From: Meconema thalassinum
Taxonomy: Eukaryota; Arthropoda; Insecta; Orthoptera; Tettigoniidae
Direction: 5' to 3'
NCBI GenBank assembly: GCA_946902985.2
Contig: OX336395.1
Location: forward strand, 19,508,708 to 19,572,707
Length of the DNA stretch: 64,000 bases
Made by a program: the position numbers and the translations under genes
Shown here: positions 22,768 to 29,871 of the stretch, one piece after another
Numbering within the stretch: the stretch's first letter is position 1
How the letters are laid out: each line of letters begins with the position of its first letter
The notes under the pieces: model-generated
What the model saw: only the letters and a program-made list of their open reading frames with translations
Told to the model about the DNA's origin: nothing
Database searches by the model: none

Positions 22768-23268
22768 TTACAACGCTTTGCACTCAACATGCAAGTTTTG
22801 ACATGCTCTGCGAGCTAGCCAATCAAAAAGCTTCCAAACATTTTGAAGTGTTTTATTTTGTAGAGGTTCATCAGGCACGGACAGGTTGTACAGTGCAGGA
22901 CATCCCAGATCATGAAGGTCAACAAGTTGACATGTTGAATTAACATACTGACGCAACCATTCCTTTTTTTCACTTCCCTTTACAAATACAAGGTCAGCAC
23001 CAAACAAGTGAGCTTTTAGAACAAGTGATAGATGCTGGTAAGGAATGTCGCCTTCTTTCCAGACTAGTCCCAAATTGCGTTGCAACCACTCTGTTTGTCT
23101 TCTGTCCTCGTCTGACTGCAAATGCAATGGAAACGGTGGTTCAAAGACAAAACTGGTTACTCTTGGTGCCCACATGGTTGTGCAGTCAATAATTCCTACT
23201 TCTTTAAATACAAACTTGTTTCCGTTCACCTTGAAACCCTGCACGTCGACAATCAATGTTTTCGGCAT
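22768..23268 (-). CDS. Exonuclease-like (RNase H-fold) small protein, 166 aa
   Basis: The N-terminus MPKTLIVDVQGF places an Asp (D8) at the end of a first hydrophobic strand. A second strand (KFVFKEVGII), a DIPY motif, VFVKGSEKKEWL and VDLHDLGCPAL follow. The pattern of acidic residues at strand ends and the KGxEKxxWL/DLxxLGCP signature suggest a DEDD-type 3'-5' exonuclease or related RNase H-like fold, seen in proteins scattered through arthropod genomes. This is fold-level inference and catalytic activity is uncertain. The ATG is at 23,268. The upstream region has TATATTA (23,345-23,339) and TTAGTTG (23,315-23,309), spaced like the other promoters of the element. The frame is intact. Confidence 0.7.
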   Translation of the reverse strand: MPKTLIVDVQGFKVNGNKFVFKEVGIIDCTTMWAPRVTSFVFEPPFPLHLQSDEDRRQTEWLQRNLGLVWKEGDIPYQHLSLVLKAHLFGADLVFVKGSEKKEWLRQYVNSTCQLVDLHDLGCPALYNLSVPDEPLQNKTLQNVWKLFDWLARRACQNLHVECKAL

Positions 23269-23308
23269 GGCGACGGATATCACACCTTCCACCACCGCTG
23301 CTTCTTAA

Positions 23309-23345
23309 CAACTAACTGATTGGATAGGAGCGGGAAAATAATATA
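23309..23345 (-). promoter_or_regulatory. TATA box and TTAGTTG start motif of the exonuclease-like gene
   Basis: TATATTA at 23,345-23,339, and TCAGTTAGTTG with its central A at 23,313, 32 nt downstream. Confidence 0.55.
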
Positions 23346-23360
23346 CACACAAAGAATCAA

Positions 23361-24047
23361 TTACACAATTTTATTCATAAAGTTATCAGTACATCGCTTA
23401 CAATTTTTTATCATAGGATATGGACCATCCCAATCACAGTGAGAATCTCCTCGATGCATAAAGTGTCTACGACAAGGACGGCAGGCTGCAACATCCGCCG
23501 ACATACGGAGGTGTAATGGTAGCTTATCCCAATTAAGGTCAATGTCGTGTGCACCGTACGCGGTCAGAAATCCAGCTGGTAAATAGGCAATCAGATGCTG
23601 CGGCATTTCACGAAGAAATTGTGCTTTATGGTAGGCGCGTATTGCTAAACTCACCAGGGTGCGATAAATCTCAAATGCTGCATCAGCGTCTCGACTTGTT
23701 GAGCAACGATCGCATTTGCAGTCCATACAATCTACCCGCTCTCCAACATGACAAGATGAAGCTTTGGCAACGCCATCGTCCACATTATTTGTTTGATTAG
23801 TGATGGGCTTGTTGTTGTAGCCCCTGTCATGAATACCAAACGTAGACATGAATCCATCTGGTAAATAGTGAACCAGATGCGGCGGCATTCTAAGCACAGT
23901 ATGATTCTTGTGATAGGCAGTTATAGCTTCACTCACTAGGGCGCGATAAATGGTAAACCTTGAATCTTCATCTGAACCTGGTGAATCACTTTCACATTTG
24001 CAGACCCACCTCGCAGAGGGGGTTGTGACTTCATCGTAGCTTTCCAT
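23361..24047 (-). CDS. Cys-rich protein with an internal tandem duplication, 228 aa
   Basis: I recognise no family. Two repeats of about 47 residues (31-78 and 125-171) share F-x-IYR-LVS-AI-AYHK, then MP-HL-YLP-GF followed by a -G-HD- segment. Between and after them lie Cys clusters: C107, C110, C112 and C115 (CMDCKCDRC), C189/C192 (CRPC) and C216/C219 (CKRC), which look like zinc-binding pairs. Each repeat is thus a helical module preceded or followed by a Cys pair. I choose ATG 24,047 because it lies about 30 nt after a TATA box that overlaps the stop codon of the capsid gene. The similarity between the repeats is visible at DNA level too. It sits between the exonuclease-like gene and the major capsid gene, all on one strand. 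The frame is intact. Confidence 0.8.
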   Translation of the reverse strand: MESYDEVTTPSARWVCKCESDSPGSDEDSRFTIYRALVSEAITAYHKNHTVLRMPPHLVHYLPDGFMSTFGIHDRGYNNKPITNQTNNVDDGVAKASSCHVGERVDCMDCKCDRCSTSRDADAAFEIYRTLVSLAIRAYHKAQFLREMPQHLIAYLPAGFLTAYGAHDIDLNWDKLPLHLRMSADVAACRPCRRHFMHRGDSHCDWDGPYPMIKNCKRCTDNFMNKIV

Positions 24048-24077
24048 GACTGTGAAGGGCAATACAGGAAGACATGC

Positions 24078-24085
24078 TATTTATA
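24078..24085 (-). promoter_or_regulatory. TATA box TATAAATA overlapping the capsid gene stop codon
   Basis: Minus-strand TATAAATA; its internal TAA (24,083-24,081) is the stop codon of the major capsid gene. The ATG of the Cys-rich gene is about 38 nt downstream. Confidence 0.65.
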
Positions 24086-25295
24086 CTCTGGTCACCATAT
24101 TGGACAGCGGTTGATAAAACACTTGCGCCTCGTGAACAATAAGGCAATAGGCTGTTGTTTTTTCTGGAATAACTGTCGATGTTTCAAATTCTAGTCTGAT
24201 ATCAATTGTTGTTTCCTTCATCGACTCCTCCAAATACGAACAGTCCATCACCACCAGAGGCGCCTTGGACTTGAAGTCTTGTGGTGATAATAGCGGACAT
24301 GCCTCTTTCTGATAATAGGAAGACTGAAAGTTTACAAACATGTCATAGAGCTTACCATATTTGTTCTTGTTAAAGTTTAAATCCATTCCCTCATAGGGAA
24401 AGGTAACTCCATTCAAAAAAAGTCGTATATTTCGTAATTGGATGTGGTCAAATTTTGATGCATCTTTATTCTGTTGATATTTGCGATCTGTTTGAAATCC
24501 AACCAGGACGTAGAGTGGCCGCTCTGTATACCGTGAGGTTTTTATAGACCAAGTATGTGTATCGGAGAGTGGTAATACCGGGTATTCATGCAGCTCCCAG
24601 CTTCTAAATTGAATGGGTAAAGCTGTATCCTTCTCCACAATCTTGAGCAGACTCAATTTTTTCTGATCTGATAGAGTAACGTGCGGTACTTTCCATAGAA
24701 TTCGTTGCAGTAGAATTTTTGTATCTATTGGCGCTGTATCAGCTCCCTTTAGCGCATTATAATCACTCCTGTCTCGTACAAGAATCAGATCCTGTCTTGC
24801 GTTCACAACAATGCGCTTATGATCCTCTGCAAAGCCTAGTATTAATTTTAGAGGTAAATGTCCAGTAAATGTACCATCATCGTTAATCATCCAGTCGTTG
24901 GTTGAGTTGGGACACCAACCAGCCATACAAAAAGCTTTACTCTCTTCGCTTCCGTACGAGGGATAAAGTTTCATGACACTTGTTATGCCAACATTTCGAG
25001 TAGTATCCACTTCAATACCGTTGATCACGTAGCGAACCTCAGAAAACAAAAAGGCCAAAGCATTGTTGGCCAACTTTGACGTTGTTGGAATGGTACCATC
25101 CAATTTGGTGAGTTGCCCTTCAATCTGGATGTAACTTTCATGTGGAAGCGTGTAGATATCTTGTTGGTTAATAGTAATTCGAATCTCATCATTATTATTT
25201 AGTCCCTGAGTATACGGTTGGTAGGAATGGTGTTCAATTCTTACAATACCCTACTGAACTTCGACAGGGTTTGTCACGTCTAGAATCGAATTCAT
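24081..25295 (-). pseudogene. Major capsid protein (double jelly-roll hexon type), in-frame stop near the N-terminus
   Basis: This is the shell protein of Polinton/adintovirus-type particles. The 404-codon frame from ATG 25,295 has the N-terminal strand region (RIEHHSYQPYT, DIYTLPHESYIQIEG) and a mid-protein region of alternating strands. It also has the C-terminal block LNGVTFPYEGMDLNF with a following LYDMFVNFQSSYY, features I associate with this capsid family. Codon 15 is TAG (25,253-25,251), in frame with what follows, so this copy's product is interrupted almost at the start. The ATG choice is supported by a TATAAA (25,404-25,399) and a TTAGTTG motif with its A at 25,371, about 75 nt before it. 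The length is at the short end for a double jelly-roll. Confidence 0.85.
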
Positions 25296-25416
25296 GACGT
25301 AAGATGTAACCAAGTTGTTGTAGGATCTGCTTGTTGACACGTGTTAACCTGTACACGCGTTGAGCACAACTAACACCTGCTCTTGACAGCGTTGCCGCTT
25401 TATACACTTGTTTCAT
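25234..25416 (-). CDS. Possible small basic protein overlapping the capsid gene start, 60 aa
   Basis: Its ATG overlaps the stop of the penton-like gene as ATGA (25,416-25,413), a common coupling arrangement. The reading frame has a basic stretch with LTRVNKQILQQLGYIL, then overlaps the first codons of the capsid gene in another frame. The TATA box I assign to the capsid gene lies inside it, so it could equally be a leader with no coding role. No family is assigned. Confidence 0.3.
   Translation of the reverse strand: MKQVYKAATLSRAGVSCAQRVYRLTRVNKQILQQLGYILRHEFDSRRDKPCRSSVGYCKN
25367..25404 (-). promoter_or_regulatory. TATA box and TTAGTTG start motif of the major capsid gene
   Basis: TATAAA at 25,404-25,399 and TTAGTTG at 25,373-25,367, 33 nt apart (first T to initiator A). 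This matches the spacing seen at other genes of the element. Confidence 0.55.
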
Positions 25417-26135
25417 GCTGGCTTCAAATACAGTTTGTAGGTCACAGGTGTATGAGGGTCTAACCGGATGAGACGTTGGTTTCTATTCACCAGTCTTAAG
25501 GTAATATTCCTGATGTTGGTCACACTCACAGGATGATAGAGCACCACCGACGGGTTTTCGCGGATGATATAACCACCAGGTGAAGTAACAATAAAATCAT
25601 AAAGCGAATGCGAGGGATCTTGATTGGTGTAGACGTCTGTAATAATATTACACGTGACAGATATGTGTGAATCTTCAATTATTTTCACCGGTTGGTCAGA
25701 CTTGTGTATCACGTTTGGTACTAACACTTGTGGTGAATAGCCTAACAATGACCCAATCGAATCTGATTGAGATTTAAAATCAATCCTAAAAGAAGAAAGA
25801 ATACTGCAGCGATGTGTCACGTTGTTGGCTATGAGTTCAAACTTGCGTGTCCCGTCCAGAAATGCTTTTAGACTAAATTCTTTGGTGAGAGTTGTGTAGA
25901 TGTGATCGTGAATATCATCTACGGTGTAGCTGCCAGACGGTAGAGTTAACACATAGTCATCGTAGTAGAACTTATCATTGACGTCTTCAATTATGTTGCA
26001 GATTCTATTATAGCCTTCAAACGAAACAAGTCGCAGCACGTAGGGTCGTCGTCCCAATTCAATAGGAGGATAAAAGTCAACAGTTACTTCCGCACCTTGT
26101 CCGTGCACTGTAAACGTTCTACTTTCTGTTGTCAT
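25413..26135 (-). CDS. Minor capsid protein, penton-like single jelly-roll, 240 aa
   Basis: Position directly upstream of the major capsid gene, length and a strand-rich pattern fit the Polinton penton (vertex) protein. Characteristic segments are VDFYPPIELG near the N-terminus, a YTVDDIHDHIYTTL helix, SIGSLLGYSP in the middle, CNIITDVY, and a C-terminal LRLVNRNQRLIRL-x-PVTYKLYL strand pair. It should form pentamers at the icosahedral vertices (family knowledge). I take ATG 26,135, because three codons upstream the frame opens only with GTG. A TATATAAG box lies 29 nt before it, inside the last codons of the protease gene. The end overlaps the next small frame as ATGA. The frame is intact. Confidence 0.82.
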   Translation of the reverse strand: MTTESRTFTVHGQGAEVTVDFYPPIELGRRPYVLRLVSFEGYNRICNIIEDVNDKFYYDDYVLTLPSGSYTVDDIHDHIYTTLTKEFSLKAFLDGTRKFELIANNVTHRCSILSSFRIDFKSQSDSIGSLLGYSPQVLVPNVIHKSDQPVKIIEDSHISVTCNIITDVYTNQDPSHSLYDFIVTSPGGYIIRENPSVVLYHPVSVTNIRNITLRLVNRNQRLIRLDPHTPVTYKLYLKPA

Positions 26136-26145
26136 AATGACCACG

Positions 26146-26481
26146 TCACCCGCCGTGCTCGGTCTTATATAGAAAAGTCAAACATAGACGACCGCACTGT
26201 TGCGTGTTAAAATTTTGCACTCGTTTCACATTATAGTGTATTGTTGCACTGCTTCCAAAATAGCGAACAAGCTCTGTCGGAGGAGGAAGATTTCCAAAAC
26301 TGTCAAAGTACCACACGGTTCGCTCATGCTTTATGTAGGCCACATAATGCGTTCCCGGTCCATGACTGTCATCCAAATTGACAACTGCACTTTCATGGCT
26401 CCGTGGTCGAGACGGTAGTTGGTTGCGCATAAACACGCCTCGAAAGTGGGAGATCTTAAGCTGTTTTGCTGTTTTCCTCAT
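26146..26481 (-). CDS. Adenain-like cysteine protease (C5/Ulp1 fold), 111 aa
   Basis: This is the capsid maturation protease of the element. The catalytic layout is complete: His45 in GPGTHYVAY, Asp60 in WYFDSFGNLPPP, Gln89 and Cys96 in QQCGRLCLTFL. The N-terminal part LKISHFRGVFMRNQLP and NLDDSHGPGTH are typical of the Polinton branch of adenovirus-type proteases. At 111 residues it is compact, and the N-terminus may be slightly short for the family. The gene lies between the pVI-like and penton-like genes on the same strand, with 10 bp to the penton ATG. Expected role is cleavage of capsid precursors such as the pVI-like protein; that substrate link is inference. The frame is intact. Confidence 0.9.
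   Translation of the reverse strand: MRKTAKQLKISHFRGVFMRNQLPSRPRSHESAVVNLDDSHGPGTHYVAYIKHERTVWYFDSFGNLPPPTELVRYFGSSATIHYNVKRVQNFNTQQCGRLCLTFLYKTEHGG
26164..26171 (-). promoter_or_regulatory. TATA box TATATAAG of the penton-like gene, inside the protease coding end
   Basis: Minus-strand TATATAAG spans the Tyr-Lys codons near the protease C-terminus, about 30 nt upstream of the penton ATG at 26,135. Confidence 0.55.
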
Positions 26482-26511
26482 GCGTCATGGCTCTTCGTGG
26501 CAGTGCATCGA

Positions 26512-26964
26512 TTAACCGTTTATTGGCGACATGTAAATGCAGAGTCCTTTCTTGTAGGGTGCTAGCTTCATGTTCACACCTTTGCCGCGCAGTGCTATGG
26601 CCTCCATAGTTTTATTATGCCTTTCACTTTCCTTCAACTGTTGCTTCGCCTCCTCAACAGCTTTCACCGTTCGTGCTACCGCACTTGCTCCTCCAAGAAG
26701 TGAACCCAGGGCTGCTAGTCCAGCAAACAGTGCAGGTAAAAATCCACCACGTTTCGGCACAGGAATAACTCGGGCACGTTTTATAAAACGTAGTTTACTT
26801 TTGGGATTCGCATGCAATCGTGCTGCTCGGAGTGCTTTCTTAATAGCCAACTCACTATTTGTTTCTCCGCGCGAAGCTTGACGTGCCGCATGAAGAATAG
26901 CTTTAAAACCTCCCTTTCTGGACAACTTCTTCCTCTTCTTCACCACATATCTCTGTTTCACCAT
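26512..26964 (-). CDS. pVI/pX-like minor core or membrane-lytic protein, 150 aa
   Basis: The N-terminus is highly basic (VKKRKKLSRKGG, then Arg/Lys-rich helices to about residue 65). It is followed by VIPVPKRGGFLPALFAG and a Gly/Ala/Leu-rich amphipathic stretch (73-99), then a charged helix (VEEAKQQLKESERHNKTMEAIAL) and a C-terminal YKKGLCIYMSP. Basic DNA-contacting head plus hydrophobic segment is the arrangement of the adenovirus pVI/pX-like proteins found in Polintons. I choose ATG 26,964 over an in-frame Met 16 codons earlier, because the basic head starts there and the proposed transcript start at about 27,014 leaves a 50-nt leader. The frame is intact. Confidence 0.75.
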   Translation of the reverse strand: MVKQRYVVKKRKKLSRKGGFKAILHAARQASRGETNSELAIKKALRAARLHANPKSKLRFIKRARVIPVPKRGGFLPALFAGLAALGSLLGGASAVARTVKAVEEAKQQLKESERHNKTMEAIALRGKGVNMKLAPYKKGLCIYMSPING

Positions 26965-27009
26965 CGCGACCAAAGAACAAGACAACCTCACACCGCAAAG
27001 TATAGAACA

Positions 27010-27050
27010 CAACTAACGCTCCTCAGGAAGGGAACCTGTAGTTATTTATT
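27010..27050 (-). promoter_or_regulatory. AATAAATA (possible TATA/poly(A) double use) and TTAGTTG motif
   Basis: Minus-strand AATAAATA starts at 27,050, 17 nt after the fibre gene stop, and could be that gene's poly(A) signal. TTAGTTG (27,016-27,010) follows about 36 nt later and fits a start site for the pVI-like gene, for which AATAAATA would serve as a weak TATA box. Confidence 0.45.
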
Positions 27051-27066
27051 CAATGGTGGCTGTATA

Positions 27067-28086
27067 TTAAAGTTCTATATACAGAGGAAAATCGTTCATC
27101 GTTTTCCCCGCCTCTTTTTCTTCAGACGAGAGTTTCAAGTGAAAGAATAATTTGTCTCCGGCTTTCACCGGTTGATCAATAAGTGGTTGAACACTACCGT
27201 TTAATCGTACCTCTAAATGTTTCAAATCTGGTGCATACTCAATTACACGAATGGCACCATCATACATTAAACGGTAATTGTCATACCCCGAACGTAGTAT
27301 GTAGGCGAGGTTATTGGGATCTTTTACCGGTTGTTGGTTTACAATGTGAAGCAGAAATATAGAGGGTATTGATTTAATAAAAAGCGATAACCGTTGTTCC
27401 AAAAATCGTTTGGTCGTCACGTCGTGAGGTTGCACAGGATCAGCAACTTCGGCTATTCGTCTTCGCTTCATCTGTAGAGCGTTCTCCTTAATTTCCCACA
27501 CCTTTTCCATTTCAGAGTTTAAAAACCGTTTTGTACAAACATCTTGATCATCTTCAGGATCGGCCACATGCACAAGGCGTGCATTATTTGCTGTATAGCC
27601 CTTTACAGTTAGGGTGGGCACAATACTGAGCACCTGTTTCACCTTGTTATCTACATAGTCCTTTCGAGCAGCGTCCGTGTTGTTTGTTGGAAGAGCCAGC
27701 TGAGTGATTCGACGTTGGTGTACGTCATAGTCCTTTGCTTCTGTTAACACCACAGCATTGGTTAACACATAGGCTTTGGTGCACACATCTTGATCGTTCA
27801 CAGGATCTGCAACGCCCGTAATACGTTTATTCTGAGCCTCATAATCTCCTTTGATACGTCGTAAGCGGTAATAATCTACATACTTTTTTGAACATGCGTC
27901 CGAGGGTAATACGGGTTCTGTTATATTGGTCAATCGCTTTCCATTAAAGTTGTAATTGCCATCTGTAGTGCGTGACAATACATTAGCATCGACATATCGT
28001 TTAGTAGCCGGATCTGTATCATGTTTTGGATCGTTTGTCAAAGCAAATCGTTCATTTGTTTTGAGAGTTCTTCCAAAGGCGTCCAT
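27067..28086 (-). CDS. Fibre-like repeat protein, 339 aa
   Basis: Six repeats of about 35-45 residues fill residues 11-230. Each contains a pattern like (K/R)R-I-x-x-V-A-D-P-x4-D-V-C-T-K-x-Y-V, best seen at 87-107, 170-189 and 209-229. The pattern resembles the short repeats of phage tail and collar fibres, which usually trimerise into a shaft. The last 100 residues (IPSIFLLHIVN to the end) lack the repeat and look strand-rich, so they may be a head domain. A receptor-binding spike on the vertex is a reasonable inference, not shown. ATG 28,086 is preceded by TCAGTT and the shared TATATA of the divergent promoter. The frame is intact. Confidence 0.75.
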   Translation of the reverse strand: MDAFGRTLKTNERFALTNDPKHDTDPATKRYVDANVLSRTTDGNYNFNGKRLTNITEPVLPSDACSKKYVDYYRLRRIKGDYEAQNKRITGVADPVNDQDVCTKAYVLTNAVVLTEAKDYDVHQRRITQLALPTNNTDAARKDYVDNKVKQVLSIVPTLTVKGYTANNARLVHVADPEDDQDVCTKRFLNSEMEKVWEIKENALQMKRRRIAEVADPVQPHDVTTKRFLEQRLSLFIKSIPSIFLLHIVNQQPVKDPNNLAYILRSGYDNYRLMYDGAIRVIEYAPDLKHLEVRLNGSVQPLIDQPVKAGDKLFFHLKLSSEEKEAGKTMNDFPLYIEL

Positions 28087-28097
28087 GGTTACACTGG

Positions 28098-28159
28098 AAC
28101 TGAAACACCCGTTTGCCTCATGTATATAGAGACCAGCTCTTCCCCTTTCACATTTAGTT
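28098..28159. promoter_or_regulatory. Divergent promoter with one shared palindromic TATATA
   Basis: Only 76 bp separate the fibre ATG (minus) from the ATPase ATG (plus). A single TATATA at 28,123-28,128 reads the same on both strands. On the minus side TCAGTT has its A at 28,101, 27 nt away. On the plus side TTAGTT has its A at 28,156, 33 nt away. A GTGAAAGG motif (minus strand, 28,151-28,144), also found in the left bidirectional promoter, lies between. Confidence 0.6.
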
Positions 28160-28162
28160 GAT

Positions 28163-28855
28163 ATGCAGATTATTAAGCAACAACATTCACTTCCGGTGGG
28201 AGACTTGGTTTCACACCTCTTCTCAACATCGTCCGAACAACGTCATGGATCACTCTTCCCATCCTCCATTCGCTGTCTCATCGCCGGCCCGTCGGGATGT
28301 GGAAAAACCAATCTTCTGCTTACCCTCATCACCTCCTTAAACGGAGTGCGCTTTCAAAATATCTATATTTTTGCCAAATCGCTGTATCAACCGCTGTATG
28401 TGTTCTTGGAACAGGTCATGTCAGGTCTGCGCAACATGGGCTACTTCACATTCGCAGCGCACGAAGATGTCATTTCTCCAGACAATGTTCGCCCCCATTC
28501 GCTTATGATTTTTGATGATGTGGCCACAGAACGACAGGGCATTATTCAGGCTTACTTTAGCATGGGACGTCATAAATATATTGATTGTTTTTATCTCGCT
28601 CAAACCTATTCACGAATACCAAAACAGTTAATTCGTGACAATGCCAACGTGATTGTTCTCTTCCGTCAGGATGAGCGCAACATGCATCACGTCTACGATG
28701 ATCACGTGAACCCAGACATGACCTTTCAAGCCTTTACACAGTTGTGCGCCATGTGTTGGAACGCTCATCACCACAGTTGTCTTGTTATTGATAAGCAGAG
28801 CAACATCAACAATGGGCGCTACCGCATGGGATTTGATCATTTCATTCGTATTTAA
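28163..28855 (+). CDS. Packaging ATPase, FtsK/HerA (A32-like) type, 230 aa
   Basis: This is the genome-packaging motor of the element. Walker A GPSGCGKT is at residues 42-49 (K48) and Walker B SLMIFDD is at 113-119. The downstream segment DCFYLAQTYSRIPKQLIRDNANVI is the usual sensor/arginine-finger region of A32-like ATPases. Length is normal for the family. It is the first gene of the right-hand plus-strand block, with its start 7 nt after an Inr-like TTTAGTTG. The stop codon TAA lies inside TATTTAAG, which can act as the TATA box of the next gene. The frame is intact. Confidence 0.95.
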   Translation: MQIIKQQHSLPVGDLVSHLFSTSSEQRHGSLFPSSIRCLIAGPSGCGKTNLLLTLITSLNGVRFQNIYIFAKSLYQPLYVFLEQVMSGLRNMGYFTFAAHEDVISPDNVRPHSLMIFDDVATERQGIIQAYFSMGRHKYIDCFYLAQTYSRIPKQLIRDNANVIVLFRQDERNMHHVYDDHVNPDMTFQAFTQLCAMCWNAHHHSCLVIDKQSNINNGRYRMGFDHFIRI

Positions 28856-28887
28856 GTAGCTGCGTCGCTTTTCTGAACATCATTAGT
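28849..28887 (+). promoter_or_regulatory. TATTTAAG overlapping the ATPase stop, with an ATTAGT start motif
   Basis: TATTTAAG (28,849-28,856) contains the ATPase stop codon. ATTAGTCC, with its A at about 28,885, follows 36 nt later, shortly before the ATG at 28,897. Confidence 0.45.
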
Positions 28888-28896
28888 CCAGATGTC

Positions 28897-29871
28897 ATGG
28901 CGACAACAGGGAGTCAATTAAAAAAGCACATAATCCGTGCGCGAAATAGCATTCGACAAAACTTTCGCTATCTAAAACGTGCACATGCCGACAGTGAACT
29001 GTTTGTCGAAAAACATTTGAAATCACCTCTGGAAGCTGTGTTGAAAGGAACAACAAAGCCTAGTACACGCTCAAAAGAAACACAAACAATTGAAGAGGAG
29101 GAGGAGGAAGAAAATGATGAAGAACCTGAGGATGTTTTTTCTCCATTGCTTCCGTCTTCTGGCTCCAAAGAATCACCGCTGCCCCAGTTTTTGAAAACAT
29201 CAATAATTGCTGAAACACCCACTAGAGCCAAAGAAAAGCAGCCTACTCTTAAAGAAATATTGAATACGCCCGAACAATATGTGCGGTTAAAATCCATTTT
29301 ACTACAATATTATGGTGCGTTGGTTACCCCCTTCCTTGAAGATCTTTTTACTAAGAAAACTGATACTACCTATGGTGTTCGCTATGAAAACAATAGATTT
29401 CGAATTGGCGATTCAGCAATCAAGATAAGTGACAATGTTTTGATTGTTAAAACAGTTCGTTACAAATTGACGCCAGGTCTTTTAGAACTTTTATTTTCAC
29501 GTACACCTTCTACCGAGGACTAAGATAAAGAAGATCTTGAAAAGTATAAAGACATCTTGATGGCTACAAATGGTTTTAGACGTAATTATAAACGTTCTGA
29601 AGCAATAAATGCTAATAAGGGCTTCAAATATAAAACCATCATATCAAAATTGTTTCCCACCTATGCAAGTGTTCGCCGTGCAAATTCAGCGTCCGGTATC
29701 ACGTTTAATACTTTGAAACCATTCATCGATTTCGCCTATTGGAACAATCCAAATAAGTTGGTTAAACGTCTGCAACTGTTGCGTGCATCGGAACAGGCTG
29801 GTCATACCGGACACGAGGCGGAAGTTTTAGAAATAGAAGAGGAGCTTCGTCATGCTGGCATTATTGTCTAA
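28897..29871 (+). pseudogene. DUF8207-type Polinton protein, interrupted by one in-frame stop
   Basis: The first part has a basic helix-rich N-terminus (KKHIIRARNSIRQNFRYLKR) and a Glu-rich linker (residues about 67-80). A conserved block follows, TYGVRYENNRFRIGDSAIKI, then TPGLLELLFSRTPS. A TAA at 29,521-29,523 interrupts the frame. The same frame resumes with DLEKYKDIL, an ATNGFRRNY-like segment and YKTIISKLFPTY. The arrangement matches the domain known as DUF8207, common in Polintons and of unknown function; I make that match from memory of its pattern. The reading frame otherwise runs 325 codons and ends overlapping the integrase ATG as TAATG. Loss of the C-terminal third would be expected from the stop. 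Confidence 0.75.

Noticed and set aside
24048..24062. Upstream extension of the Cys-rich gene start
   Set aside because: The frame opens there only with a TTG; the first ATG is at 24,047, correctly placed after the TATA box. Similar non-ATG extensions were dropped for the penton-like and exonuclease-like genes.
25234..25260. Frameshift explanation for the capsid gene break
   Set aside because: The ATG at 25,295 is in the same frame as the rest of the gene and lies properly downstream of a TATA/TTAGTTG pair, so a single in-frame TAG is sufficient.
20826..29523. Alternative decoding of TAA in the Polinton
   Set aside because: TAA also ends several intact genes of the element (OB-fold protein, ATPase), and the capsid gene break is TAG, so simple nonsense mutations are the better explanation.
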